64,000 nt of DNA from Massilia brevitalea (GCF_030711405.1 NZ_JAULSI010000010.1:67570-131569); one strand, 5' to 3'; positions 22,390 to 31,124 are shown, counted from the first letter of the stretch. The notes: generated by a model from the sequence alone, not told the origin. A program made the numbers and translations.

Positions 22390-22725
22390 ATGCCGAGCAA
22401 ACTTCCTACCTTTCCCGGACCGCTGACCGCGCGCGGCGCCGTGCTGGCGGTACTGCTGTCGAACGAAGACCAGACCGGTTCCGAACCGCTGCAGGGCCGC
22501 GTGACCCTCGCCGCCATCGTGCGCACCCTGAAGCGCAAGTATCACTGGCCGATCGAGACCAACAGCTTCCCCGCGAATGCCGCCGACGGCCGCGCCACCT
22601 GGGCCACGGTCTACAGCCTGCCGCAGAACGTGATCGACAAGGCCCTGGAGCGGGGCGGACGCGACTGGCTGCGCAGCCGCAAACTCGCCCGCCGCCGTGT
22701 GGCCCGCCTCGACAACGAGGAATAA
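22390..22725 (+). CDS. Hypothetical protein, possible winged-helix
   Basis: Not recognised with confidence. The 111-aa basic protein has an alpha-helical N-terminal half (LTARGAVLAVLLSNEDQTG), a possible helix-turn-helix region (LAAIVRTLKRKYHWPIET) and an Arg-rich tail (SRKLARRRVARL), which suggests nucleic-acid binding. It starts 59 bases after the uracil cluster. If it is a regulator it might serve that cluster, but nothing in the sequence proves this. Confidence 0.65.
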   Translation: MPSKLPTFPGPLTARGAVLAVLLSNEDQTGSEPLQGRVTLAAIVRTLKRKYHWPIETNSFPANAADGRATWATVYSLPQNVIDKALERGGRDWLRSRKLARRRVARLDNEE

Positions 22726-22761
22726 GCAGGAGGGCGGGTTCAGGCCAGCATCCTCAAGCAC

Positions 22762-22789
22762 GTAGGGTGGGCGCCCCGTGCCCACGCGT
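22762..22789. repeat. Solitary REP-like palindrome
   Basis: Single copy of the repeat core GTAGGGTGGGC, then GCCC, then CGTGCCCACGCG. No inverted partner was found within a few hundred bases, unlike the other four copies in the window. It lies between the hypothetical gene and the DUF1326 gene. Confidence 0.75.
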
Positions 22790-22942
22790 TCAACTACAGG
22801 CTGCATTCGCAAAACTCGCCTTTGATCTGGCTCATACCGACTGCGATTTGCCGCGCTTGCCTGCGCGAGCCTGGCGGCCTACCTTGTAAGGATGCAGCCG
22901 GTCTGCATTCGTGCGACTGGCGGCGACAACGCGGAGGTCGTC

Positions 22943-23545
22943 ATGAGCTATCGTCTGGAAGGCAGGCTGCTGGAAGTCTGCAACTGCAAGGTCCTGTGCC
23001 CGTGCTGGATCGGCGAAGATCCCGACCACAGCACCTGCGACACCATCGTCGCCTGGCGTATCGACAAGGGCGCCATCGACGGCGTCGATGTCGGCGGCCA
23101 CACCCTGGCCGCCGTCTCCCATCTTCCCGGCAATATCCTGGCGGGCAACTGGCGTGCCGCCTTCTTCATCGACGACGACGCCAGCGATGCACAAATGGAT
23201 GCGTTGCTCAAGGTGTACAGCGGCAAGGCCGGCGGCGCGATCGCCGAGCTGGCCAAGCTGATCGGCGAAGTGGTGTCCATCGAGCGCGCACCGATCAGGT
23301 TCACGGTGAACGAGGGCAGGGGCGAGCTGTCCATCGGCGACGATTACTATGCCGAGCTCGAACCCTACCGTGGCCCGAGCGGCAACATCACCACGCTCAC
23401 CGAAACGATTTTCTCCACCGTGCCCGGCGCGCCGGTGTTCGTCGGCAAGGCGCCGGTCTACCGCTCGCACAACGACAAGCTCGGCATCCACCTGAACCTG
23501 CGCGACCATAATGCACTGCAAAGCACTTTCGTGTTCGAGGCATAA
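22943..23545 (+). CDS. DUF1326 protein with N-terminal Cys cluster
   Basis: Member of an uncharacterised family. The 200-aa protein opens with the hallmark cysteine cluster CNCKVLCPC (Cys13, 15, 19, 21) plus a further Cys near residue 33, a plausible metal or Fe-S/Cu binding site. The rest is soluble alpha/beta with no membrane segment. The ATG has a strong GGAGG site; an in-frame upstream ATG lacks one. Its stop abuts the GTG of the DUF2182 gene directly, so the two are coupled. Members of the two families are often neighbours, which supports a joint, still unknown, function. Confidence 0.85.
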   Translation: MSYRLEGRLLEVCNCKVLCPCWIGEDPDHSTCDTIVAWRIDKGAIDGVDVGGHTLAAVSHLPGNILAGNWRAAFFIDDDASDAQMDALLKVYSGKAGGAIAELAKLIGEVVSIERAPIRFTVNEGRGELSIGDDYYAELEPYRGPSGNITTLTETIFSTVPGAPVFVGKAPVYRSHNDKLGIHLNLRDHNALQSTFVFEA

Positions 23546-24376
23546 GTGCCTGTCGATGCAAGCGCCGCGAACACGCCTCGGCTGCGGCGCCACTACCGCG
23601 TGTTCGTGCCGCTGATCGTGGCCCTGGCGGCGCTGGCCTGGCTGGCGCTCTGGGCCTGGGCGCGCAGCCCCTACGGCCGCTATCTCGAACACGGGGTTGC
23701 ACACGGCAGCTGGACCGATTCCGGCCCCGCCGCCGCGCTGTGCCGCGCGCTGCCTGCCGGCGACATCGTCGTGCCGCTGCTGTTGTATGCTGCAGCCTGG
23801 ATCCTGATGACCGCCGCGATGATGCTGCCCACTACATTGCCGCTGTTCGACGCCTTCGACCGCCTCACCAGCGGCCGGCCCGACCATGGCCGTTTGCTGG
23901 CGCTGCTCGGTCTCGGCTACATGGGCGCCTGGGGCGCGTTCGGCGTCCTCGCGCATGGCCTGCACGAAGGCTTGCTGGTGCTCCTCGCACAGTCGCCGCA
24001 GCTGGCCTGGAACGGCTGGATCGTCGGCGCCGCCGTCATTGCCGGCGCCGGCGCCTTCCAGTTCAGCCGCCTGAAATATGCCTGCCTCGACCGCTGCCGT
24101 TCCCCGCTCGGTTTCGTGATCGCCCACTGGCGCGGCCGTGCGCAGAAGCGCCAGGCTTTCCTGCTCGGCCTGCACCACGGCGCCTGGTGCGTCGGCTGCT
24201 GCTGGGCGCCGATGCTGCTGATGTTCGCCGTCGGCGCCGGCAGCCTGGGCTGGATGCTGGTGCTGGCGGCCGTCATGGCCATCGAGAAGAATACGCCCTG
24301 GGGGCCGCGCCTCGGCAAGCCGCTGGGTGTGGTCTTGCTGGCCTGGTCGGCAGCGCTGGTGGCCAGCCATGCGTGA
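23546..24376 (+). CDS. DUF2182 integral membrane protein, predicted metal-binding
   Basis: A 276-aa membrane protein with about six hydrophobic spans. It carries the family signature HHGAWCVGCCWAPM around residue 210, a His/Cys cluster inside or next to a membrane segment, and an earlier MTAAMMLPTTLPLF span. The start is a GTG immediately after the DUF1326 stop, so translation is probably reinitiated. The function is unknown; the Cys/His cluster and the Cys-rich partner suggest handling of a metal or thiol. The last bases overlap the next transporter gene. Confidence 0.85.
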   Translation: MPVDASAANTPRLRRHYRVFVPLIVALAALAWLALWAWARSPYGRYLEHGVAHGSWTDSGPAAALCRALPAGDIVVPLLLYAAAWILMTAAMMLPTTLPLFDAFDRLTSGRPDHGRLLALLGLGYMGAWGAFGVLAHGLHEGLLVLLAQSPQLAWNGWIVGAAVIAGAGAFQFSRLKYACLDRCRSPLGFVIAHWRGRAQKRQAFLLGLHHGAWCVGCCWAPMLLMFAVGAGSLGWMLVLAAVMAIEKNTPWGPRLGKPLGVVLLAWSAALVASHA

Positions 24377-25235
24377 CCTTGCAACCGGCCGGCCGCGGCT
24401 CTCGACGCTGGCATGCACGGTGGCGGCCATGCTGGCCTTTGCGGCCAACTCGCTGCTGTGCCGCCTGGCGCTGCTGCGCGGCGGGATCGACCCGGCCAGC
24501 TTCGGCACGGTGCGCATCGTGTCCGGCGCCATGGTGCTGGCGCTGATCGTGCGCTGGCGTGCGGAGGGAGCACGCGAGACTGGCGGCGACTGGCTGTCGG
24601 CGGCCATGCTGTTCGCCTACGTCGCCTTCTTTTCCTTTGCCTACGTCAGCCTGGCGGCCGGCACCGGCGCGCTGATCCTGTTCGGCGCCGTCCAGCTGAC
24701 CATGTTCGGCGCCGCCCTGCGCGCCGGCGAACGCTTCGCGCCGCTGGCCTGCGCCGGCCTGGCGCTGGCGGCGCTGGGACTGGTCTACCTGGTGCTGCCG
24801 GGCGTCAGCGCACCGCCATTCGCCGGCGCCGCATCGATGGCGCTGGCCGGCGCGGCCTGGGGCGTGTATTCGCTGCGCGGGCGCGGCGCCCTCGACCCGC
24901 TCGGGGCGACCGCAGGCAACTTCCTGCGTGCGGCGCCCATGGCGCTGGCGCTGTGGATTCTGTTCGTCGGCAGCGCACACGCCGATACCGAAGGCATCCT
25001 TCTCGCTGTGGCATCGGGCGCCATCACTTCCGGCGTCGGCTATGCGATCTGGTACACGGCCCTGCGCGAGCTGAGCGCCATGCGCGCGGCCACGGTGCAG
25101 CTGTCGGTGCCGCCCATCACGGCCTTCGGCGCGGTGCTGTTCCTGGCCGAGCCGCTGACGCTGCGGCTGGTGCTGGCCTCGGTGGTCATCCTCGGCGGGA
25201 TTGCGCTGGTGCTGGCCGGCCGCGCCAGGAAGTGA
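24369..25235 (+). CDS. EamA/DMT superfamily transporter
   Basis: Ten-span drug/metabolite transporter of 288 aa with the two-fold repeat typical of EamA proteins; the second repeat begins near PFAGAASMALAGAAWGVYSL. The start ATG overlaps the DUF2182 stop by eight bases, making a three-gene unit with DUF1326 and DUF2182. The substrate is unknown; family members export amino acids, metabolites or drugs. Confidence 0.88.
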   Translation: MRDLATGRPRLSTLACTVAAMLAFAANSLLCRLALLRGGIDPASFGTVRIVSGAMVLALIVRWRAEGARETGGDWLSAAMLFAYVAFFSFAYVSLAAGTGALILFGAVQLTMFGAALRAGERFAPLACAGLALAALGLVYLVLPGVSAPPFAGAASMALAGAAWGVYSLRGRGALDPLGATAGNFLRAAPMALALWILFVGSAHADTEGILLAVASGAITSGVGYAIWYTALRELSAMRAATVQLSVPPITAFGAVLFLAEPLTLRLVLASVVILGGIALVLAGRARK

Positions 25236-25241
25236 CAGCGA

Positions 25242-25709
25242 TCAGAGGTGCTTTTCCATGAGCACGGAGGGGATGCCGATACCGGAATGGTGCGCGTACA
25301 GTTCTTCGCCAAGGGAGATAAAACCGGCGCGGCGGTAGAAAGGAACGGCATTGAGCGAGGCCGACAAATACAGGCGGGTGCCGCCGGCCGCGCGCGCCAG
25401 GTCTTCGCATGCAGTGAGCAGCAGCGCGCCGATGCCGCGTCCGTGCTCGCCGGGCTCGACAAACAAGGCGTCGACTTCGCCGCGCGCCAGGTCGAGCGCC
25501 GTGTAGCCAAGCACGCGGCCCGCTTCCTCGGCCACCAGCGCGCTGCCGGCCGCAACCAGGCGCGACATGCTGCCCGGCGCCGGTGCAGGCAGCCAGACGT
25601 CCAGCACCGCCTGCGCATAATGCCCGGGGCAGGCGTGGGCAAGCGCACGCGTGCGCAGTGCCCACAAGGCGGCGATCTCTTCTTCCCGCGCTGGCCGCAA
25701 GCGCATCAT
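25242..25709 (-). CDS. GNAT family N-acetyltransferase
   Basis: A 155-aa acetyltransferase with the acetyl-CoA loop GRGIGALLLTACEDLA (starting HGRGIGALL) and the C-terminal FYRRAGF motif. The substrate is unknown. Its start codon overlaps the stop of the UraD-AllC gene (ATGA), with a G-rich ribosome site inside that gene, so it belongs to the same transcript. The reason for pairing with purine catabolism is unclear. Confidence 0.88.
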   Translation of the reverse strand: MMRLRPAREEEIAALWALRTRALAHACPGHYAQAVLDVWLPAPAPGSMSRLVAAGSALVAEEAGRVLGYTALDLARGEVDALFVEPGEHGRGIGALLLTACEDLARAAGGTRLYLSASLNAVPFYRRAGFISLGEELYAHHSGIGIPSVLMEKHL

Positions 25710-27460
25710 GCGCCCCTCCCCAGGCTGCGCAGGAAGTCCAGCAGCACCTGCCCGGCCAGTTCGGCATCGTCGGCCGTCATGGTCTCCAGCGGATTGTGGC
25801 TGATGCCGCCGTTGCCGCAGCGCGTGAACAGCATCGCCACCTCGGTGATGCGCGCCATCTCCATGGCGTCATGCCCGGCGCCGGACAACAGATCGAAACG
25901 CGGCACGCCGGCGCGCTCGACCGCCGCCCCCAGGGCATCCATCAGGCGCGGCGAGCAGGGCGCCGCTTCCGCTTCCACGATCTTCCACAGCTTCTCGTCG
26001 ATGCCGCGCCGCGCGCAGATGGCGCTGATGCCGGCCAGGATATCGTCCACCGCCGCCAGCCGCACTGCGTCGTCGGCCGCGCGGATGTCAAGCGAGAGCT
26101 TGCAGGCGCCGGGGATCACGTTCACCGAACCGGCCGGCACCTCGAGCTGGCCGACGGTACCGACCAGCGATGGCACGCCGTCGCAGCGCGCCTCCACCAG
26201 CAGCACGATCTCGGCTGCGGCCGCCGCCGCATCGCGACGCATGCCCATCGGCGTCGTGCCGGCATGGCTGGCCACGCCTTGCAGTTCGACCAGATAGCGC
26301 GAGCTGCCGGCAATCGCCGTCACCACGCCCACCGGCAGGCCGCGCTCGAGCAGCACCGGCCCCTGTTCGATGTGGACTTCGACGAAGCCGAGCAGGTCCT
26401 CCCGCCGGCGCGCAATCGCCGCAATCGCCTGCGGATCGTGGCCTGCCTCAAGCAAAGCCTGGCGCATGCTCACGCCGCCGTCATCGACCGCATCGAGTTT
26501 GCCCAGGTCGAACTGCCCGGTGATCGCGCTGCTGCCGAGGAAGGTGCTGCGAAAGCGCACGCCTTCTTCTTCCGCAAAGCCAATGACCTCCAGGTGATAC
26601 GGCAAACGCTCGCCGCGCTCGTGCAGCGCACGCACCAGGGCAATCGGCAGCAGGATGCCCAGGCGGCCATCGTACTTGCCGCCATTGCGCACGGTGTCGT
26701 AGTGCGAGCCGGTGATCAGGGTCTTCGCGTTCGCGTCGAGCGTGGCGTAGCGCCCGACCACGTTGCCGACCGCATCGATGCGGGTGTCCATGCCGGCATC
26801 AACCATCCAGGCTGCAATCTGGGCGGCGGTACGGCGGTGCGCCGGCGTCAGGTAGGCGCAGGTCAAGCCCTCGCCGGCATCGCTCCAGGAGGCGATCGTT
26901 TCGGCCCAATCCATCACCTGGGCGCCGATCGACGGCGTCACCCCAAGCAGGGCATTCAGGCGGATCTCGGCGATGCGGTGTACCTGGCGCAGCGCCTCCG
27001 CCATTTCATCAAGGCGAGCATGCTTCAGGCGCCGCGCAAATGTGTCGATGATCGCCGTGCGCGTCAGCCCGCGTCCGGTCGGGCCTCTCACGGCCAGGAT
27101 GAAGGGGAAGCCGAACTTCTCGTTGTACGCGGCATTCAGGCGCTGCAGCGTCGCGTATTCGTCGGCGCTGCACAGGTTCAGGCCCGACGCCGCCTGTTCG
27201 CCTGTCGATTCCGCCGTCAGCTCGCCGGCAATCGCCGCCTTGCCCGCCAGCTCGGGGTGGGCGCGCAGCAGGGCCAGGCGTTCATCCTCGCGCGCATGGT
27301 CGACCACATCCTGCAAGGTCAGTTTCAGCGCCGCCAAGCTGGCAAACGGCCGCCGGCTCGCGGCCTGCTCTGCGATCCAGGGCGAATGCTCGTAGATGCC
27401 GTTCAGGGCCGCGACAAAATCGGCGGCGTCCAGGGTGTTCAGGCGGGAGAGGGTAGTCAT
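25706..27460 (-). CDS. uraD-allC: Fused OHCU decarboxylase / allantoate amidohydrolase
   Basis: A two-domain purine-catabolic enzyme of 584 aa. Residues about 1-165 form the UraD domain, with the catalytic HPELAGK motif (His68, Glu70), which decarboxylates 2-oxo-4-hydroxy-4-carboxy-5-ureidoimidazoline to S-allantoin. Residues about 175-584 are an M20 allantoate amidohydrolase with metal motifs TGSHYDTVRNGGKYDGRLG, AEEEGVRF and HIEQGPVLLE. It releases ammonia and CO2 from allantoate. The intervening enzyme, allantoinase, is not in the window, so the fused activities are not consecutive. The gene faces the LysR gene and urate oxidase operon and is probably under the same control. The start ATG has GAGG six bases upstream. 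Confidence 0.93.
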   Translation of the reverse strand: MTTLSRLNTLDAADFVAALNGIYEHSPWIAEQAASRRPFASLAALKLTLQDVVDHAREDERLALLRAHPELAGKAAIAGELTAESTGEQAASGLNLCSADEYATLQRLNAAYNEKFGFPFILAVRGPTGRGLTRTAIIDTFARRLKHARLDEMAEALRQVHRIAEIRLNALLGVTPSIGAQVMDWAETIASWSDAGEGLTCAYLTPAHRRTAAQIAAWMVDAGMDTRIDAVGNVVGRYATLDANAKTLITGSHYDTVRNGGKYDGRLGILLPIALVRALHERGERLPYHLEVIGFAEEEGVRFRSTFLGSSAITGQFDLGKLDAVDDGGVSMRQALLEAGHDPQAIAAIARRREDLLGFVEVHIEQGPVLLERGLPVGVVTAIAGSSRYLVELQGVASHAGTTPMGMRRDAAAAAAEIVLLVEARCDGVPSLVGTVGQLEVPAGSVNVIPGACKLSLDIRAADDAVRLAAVDDILAGISAICARRGIDEKLWKIVEAEAAPCSPRLMDALGAAVERAGVPRFDLLSGAGHDAMEMARITEVAMLFTRCGNGGISHNPLETMTADDAELAGQVLLDFLRSLGRGA

Positions 27461-27534
27461 GGTCGGCCTCGCATGGTTCGAGCCTTCGATGATAAAGCCG
27501 GATAGCGCCTGCGCTTATACGGCGGCCGATATAG

Positions 27535-28473
27535 TTACTTCTGCACCAGCGCGCGCGCCGCCTGGCTTACCTGGTCGCGCAGCCATTTGTGTTCCGTCGA
27601 CTGATGCACGCGCTGGTGCCACAGCTGGTAGAAACGCATCGGCGGGAACTTGATCGGCATGGTGAAGGTTTTCAGCGGCAGCGCCTTTTCATAGAAGCGC
27701 ATGAACTGGCGGCCGGTGGTCAGGACCAGGTCGGTCTGGGTCAGCATGTAGGGGATCAGGCCGAAGTAGGGCGACTCGACCGCGATCTTGCGGTGTAGCC
27801 CGGAGCGCGCCAGGAAGGAATCGATCACGCCGTGGTAGCCGGGCAGCATCTGCGACGGCGCCACGTGCGGCAAACTGAGGTAGTCTTCGATGGTCATGGC
27901 ATCGGCCTCGGTGCGCTTGGCGTAGGGGCTGTCGGCGCGCATGGTGCAGACGATCGGGTCCTCGAACAGCTTCGACATGTGCAGGTGCGCGGGCGGCTCG
28001 TCCCAGTTGGCGATCACCAGGTCCATCTCGCCGTCGGACAGCATGCGCAGGTAGTCGGTACCCGGCCCGACGCTGTGGATGGCCACGCGGCTGTTCGGCG
28101 CCACGCGCCGGATCGAGGCGACCACGTTCGGCAGGAACTGGGTGTCGAGGTAGTCGGGCGCGGCGATGTGGAAAGTGCGCGCCGCCGCCTCGGGCACGAA
28201 GGGCGACTTCCTGATGAACAGGCTCTCGGTTTCGTCGAGGATGCGCTTGGCCGGTTTCAGCAGGCTTTCGCCGTGCTGGGTCGGCACCATGCCGCGCGCG
28301 CCGCGCACCAGCAGCGGGTCGCCGGTCAGCTCGCGCAGTTTGCGCAGCGAGGCCGAGATCGAGGGCTGCGGCTGGTTCAGCTTGAGCGCCACGCGCGAGA
28401 CGTTTTTCTCCACCAGCAGCAGGTAGAGGATGCGGATCAGGTGCAGGTCGAGGTGCTGGGGCAGGCTGGCCAT
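27535..28473 (-). CDS. LysR-type regulator, probably of purine catabolism
   Basis: A 312-aa LysR family transcription factor. The N-terminal winged helix has the usual KLNQPQPSISASLRKLREL recognition segment (LNQPQPSISASLRKL), and a periplasmic-binding-like effector domain follows (RTFHIAAPDYLDTQFLPNV). It is transcribed divergently from puuD, with a 119-base AT-rich region between them that holds a dyad fitting the LysR T-N11-A rule, so it most likely controls the urate operon and itself. The effector is inferred to be a purine intermediate. The UraD-AllC gene lies just downstream in the same orientation. Confidence 0.92.
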   Translation of the reverse strand: MASLPQHLDLHLIRILYLLLVEKNVSRVALKLNQPQPSISASLRKLRELTGDPLLVRGARGMVPTQHGESLLKPAKRILDETESLFIRKSPFVPEAAARTFHIAAPDYLDTQFLPNVVASIRRVAPNSRVAIHSVGPGTDYLRMLSDGEMDLVIANWDEPPAHLHMSKLFEDPIVCTMRADSPYAKRTEADAMTIEDYLSLPHVAPSQMLPGYHGVIDSFLARSGLHRKIAVESPYFGLIPYMLTQTDLVLTTGRQFMRFYEKALPLKTFTMPIKFPPMRFYQLWHQRVHQSTEHKWLRDQVSQAARALVQK

Positions 28474-28494
28474 GGCGATTTGGATGTATATCGG

Positions 28495-28509
28495 TTCGAT
28501 TATGTCGAA
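28495..28509. promoter_or_regulatory. LysR-type operator dyad between regulator and puuD
   Basis: Inverted repeat TTCGA-N5-TCGAA in the divergent promoter region. It fits the usual LysR recognition half-sites and lies 22 bases from the regulator start. Further AT-rich sequence toward puuD (28510-28560) could hold activation half-sites and the promoter. Confidence 0.5.
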
Positions 28510-28592
28510 TATACGGCATATTTCATGTTGTAGAAAATGAAAACCGCGTATCTTCGTTGAAATATAGCCACGAAAAACGATGAGGACCCTGC

Positions 28593-29822
28593 ATGGACGT
28601 GTTCGGATACCTGGCGCCCTACGGCCTCGAATGGATGAATCTGCTCGTACGCTGGCTGCACATCATCACGGGCATCGCCTGGATCGGCGCCTCCTTTTAT
28701 TTCATCTGGCTCGACAACACCATCAAGCCGCCCGCGCCGGGTTCCGACCTGGCGAACAAGGGCGTGGCCGGCGAACTCTGGGCCGTGCACGGCGGCGGCT
28801 TCTACAACCCGCAAAAGTACCTGGTGGCCCCGGCCACGCTGCCGAAGGAACTCCACTGGTTCAAGTGGGAAGCCTATTCCACCTGGCTGTCCGGCTTTGC
28901 GCTGCTGTTCGTCGTGTATTACCTGAATGCCCAGGCCATGATGGTCGACCGCAGCGTGGCCGACCTCTCGAGCTGGCAGGCGGTCGGCATTGGCCTTGGC
29001 AGCCTGGTGGTGGGCTGGCTGGTCTACGACCTGCTGTGCAAGTCCCCGCTCGGCAAGCGTGACCTGGCTTTCGGCGTCGTCATTTTTGCCTTCCTGGTGG
29101 CGAGCAGCTGGGTGCTCACGCACCTGCTCAGCGGGCGCGCCGCCTACCTGCACATCGGCGCCATGATCGGCACCATCATGGTGGCGAATGTCGCCCACGT
29201 GATCATCCCCGGCCAGCGCAAGATGGTGAACGCGATGATGGCCGGCCAGCAGCCCGACCCGCGCTACGGCATCAAGGCCAAGCAGCGCTCGGTGCATAAC
29301 AATTACTTCACTCTGCCGGTGCTGTTCCTCATGATCAGCAACCACTACGCGATGACCTACCGCCACGAGCACGCCTGGGCCGTGCTGGCGGTGATCATGG
29401 CGGCGGGCGTGTTGATCCGCCACTTCTTCAATCTGCGCCACAAGGGCCGCATCGAGTGGAAGTATCCGGCGGCCGGCGTGGCGCTGCTGGCTGTGCTGGC
29501 AGTGCTGATCGCGCCCAAAGCGCCCGTGGCGCAGGCCTCTGGCGCCGATACGATGGCCCAGTTCACCCAGGTGAAGCACATCGTCGACCAGCGCTGCGTC
29601 AGCTGCCACGCCGCGAAACCGACCCAGCCCGGCTTTGCCACCGCGCCGGCCGGCGTGATGCTGGAGTCGCCTGAACTCATCAGCCAGAACGCCGCGCGCA
29701 TCTACCAGCAGACCGTCCAGCTGAAAGCCATGCCGCTGGCGAACCTCACCAACATGACCGACGCCGAAAGGGCGCAGATCGGCGCCTGGTTCGAGGCCGG
29801 CGCCAGGACAGGAAGCCAATGA
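28593..29822 (+). CDS. puuD: Membrane urate hydroxylase PuuD with cytochrome c domain
   Basis: Oxidises urate to 5-hydroxyisourate in the membrane, passing electrons to the respiratory chain instead of making hydrogen peroxide. About eight membrane spans occupy residues 15-315, with conserved His in WLHIITGIAW, HNNYFTLPVLF and SNHYAM. The periplasmic C-terminal cytochrome c domain binds haem through CVSCH (Cys335) with a late Met as candidate ligand. The 409-aa architecture is that of the PuuD family described in Agrobacterium. The stop overlaps the M20 gene. HIU hydrolase and allantoinase genes are not in the window. Confidence 0.94.
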   Translation: MDVFGYLAPYGLEWMNLLVRWLHIITGIAWIGASFYFIWLDNTIKPPAPGSDLANKGVAGELWAVHGGGFYNPQKYLVAPATLPKELHWFKWEAYSTWLSGFALLFVVYYLNAQAMMVDRSVADLSSWQAVGIGLGSLVVGWLVYDLLCKSPLGKRDLAFGVVIFAFLVASSWVLTHLLSGRAAYLHIGAMIGTIMVANVAHVIIPGQRKMVNAMMAGQQPDPRYGIKAKQRSVHNNYFTLPVLFLMISNHYAMTYRHEHAWAVLAVIMAAGVLIRHFFNLRHKGRIEWKYPAAGVALLAVLAVLIAPKAPVAQASGADTMAQFTQVKHIVDQRCVSCHAAKPTQPGFATAPAGVMLESPELISQNAARIYQQTVQLKAMPLANLTNMTDAERAQIGAWFEAGARTGSQ

Positions 29823-31063
29823 TGGATACCCAGGCCCGACAACAGCTGCTCGACTGGATCGACGCCCACTTCGACGAGCAGGTCGCTTTCCTGCAGGGCG
29901 TTGTACGCATTCCCACCGATACCCCGCCGGGCAACAATGCCCCGCATGCCGAGGCCGTGGCGGAGATGGTGCGCGCCTATGGCTGGGAGGCCGAGCGGCA
30001 TGCGGTGCCGGCTGATGCTGTGCGCGACTACGGCATGGAATCGATCACCAATCTGATCGTGCGCCGCCCGTATGGCGACGGGCCGACCATCGCCCTGAAT
30101 GCCCACGGCGACGTGGTGCCGCCCGGCGAAGGCTGGACCAGGCCGCCGTACGGCGCCGAGATCGAGGACGGCTATTTGTACGGGCGCGCCGCCGCGGTCT
30201 CGAAGAGCGACTTCGCCACCTACATCTTCGCCGTGCGTGCGCTCGAAGCACTCGGCCTGCCCTTGAAGGGCGGGGTCGAGCTGCACTTCACCTACGACGA
30301 GGAATTCGGCGGCCTGCTGGGGCCGGGCTGGCTGCTGGAACAGAAACTCACAAAGCCCGACATGGTGATCGCGGCCGGCTTCAGCTACCAGGTCATTACC
30401 GCCCACAACGCCTGCCTGCAGCTGGAAGTCACGGTGCACGGCAAGGCCGGCCACGGCGCCATGCCGGAAACGGCGATTGACGCCTTGCAGGCGGCCACGC
30501 ACATCCTGAACGCCATCTACGGCCAGCTGCCGGAACTGAAGAAGATCAAGTCGAAGGTGCCCGGCATCGATTCGCCCACCATGCTGGTCGGCCGCATCGA
30601 CGGCGGCACCAACACGAATGTGGTGCCAGGCAAGGTGGTGCTGAAGATGGACCGGCGCATGATTCCCGAGGAAGACCCGGTGGCAGTCGAGGCCGGGGTG
30701 CGTGCGCTGATCGAGGACGCGGTGCGGGACCTGCCCGGCATCCGGGTCGAGATCCGGCGCTTGCTGCTGTCGCATGCGCTACGGCCGCTGCCCGGCTCGG
30801 AGACGCTGGTGGACAGCCTGCAGCGCAACGCCGGCGCCATTCTGGGCGAGGCCATTCCGGCCGTCGGCACGCCGTTGTATGCCGATGCGCGCCTGTACGG
30901 CGAGCACGGCATCCCGGCCGTGATGTACGGCGCCGGCCCGCGCACGGTGCCGGAATCGCATGCGAAAAAGGCCGACGAGAAGCTGGCGCTGGAGGACCTG
31001 CGCAAGGCGACGAAGGTGGTCGCGCTGACGCTGTTCGATTTGCTCGGGAAGGAAGCTGGCTAA
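29819..31063 (+). CDS. M20 (ArgE/DapE-like) metallohydrolase in the urate operon
   Basis: Zinc-dependent amidohydrolase or peptidase of 414 aa. Metal motifs are LNAHGDVVPPGEGW and TYDEEFGGLLGPG, and the dimerisation domain has VHGKAGHGAMPETA. The first codons overlap the last ones of puuD (ATGATGG), a tight coupling that suggests a function in the same pathway. It differs from the AllC and carbamoylase branch seen elsewhere in the window, and its substrate is unknown. Deacetylase, dipeptidase or ureido-acid hydrolase activity are all possible. Confidence 0.87.
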   Translation: MMDTQARQQLLDWIDAHFDEQVAFLQGVVRIPTDTPPGNNAPHAEAVAEMVRAYGWEAERHAVPADAVRDYGMESITNLIVRRPYGDGPTIALNAHGDVVPPGEGWTRPPYGAEIEDGYLYGRAAAVSKSDFATYIFAVRALEALGLPLKGGVELHFTYDEEFGGLLGPGWLLEQKLTKPDMVIAAGFSYQVITAHNACLQLEVTVHGKAGHGAMPETAIDALQAATHILNAIYGQLPELKKIKSKVPGIDSPTMLVGRIDGGTNTNVVPGKVVLKMDRRMIPEEDPVAVEAGVRALIEDAVRDLPGIRVEIRRLLLSHALRPLPGSETLVDSLQRNAGAILGEAIPAVGTPLYADARLYGEHGIPAVMYGAGPRTVPESHAKKADEKLALEDLRKATKVVALTLFDLLGKEAG

Positions 31064-31124
31064 GCGCTGCATGAGCGCTGCCCTCGTGATAGGCTAGCGG
31101 TTCCAACCGAACAGAGGACAAGCG

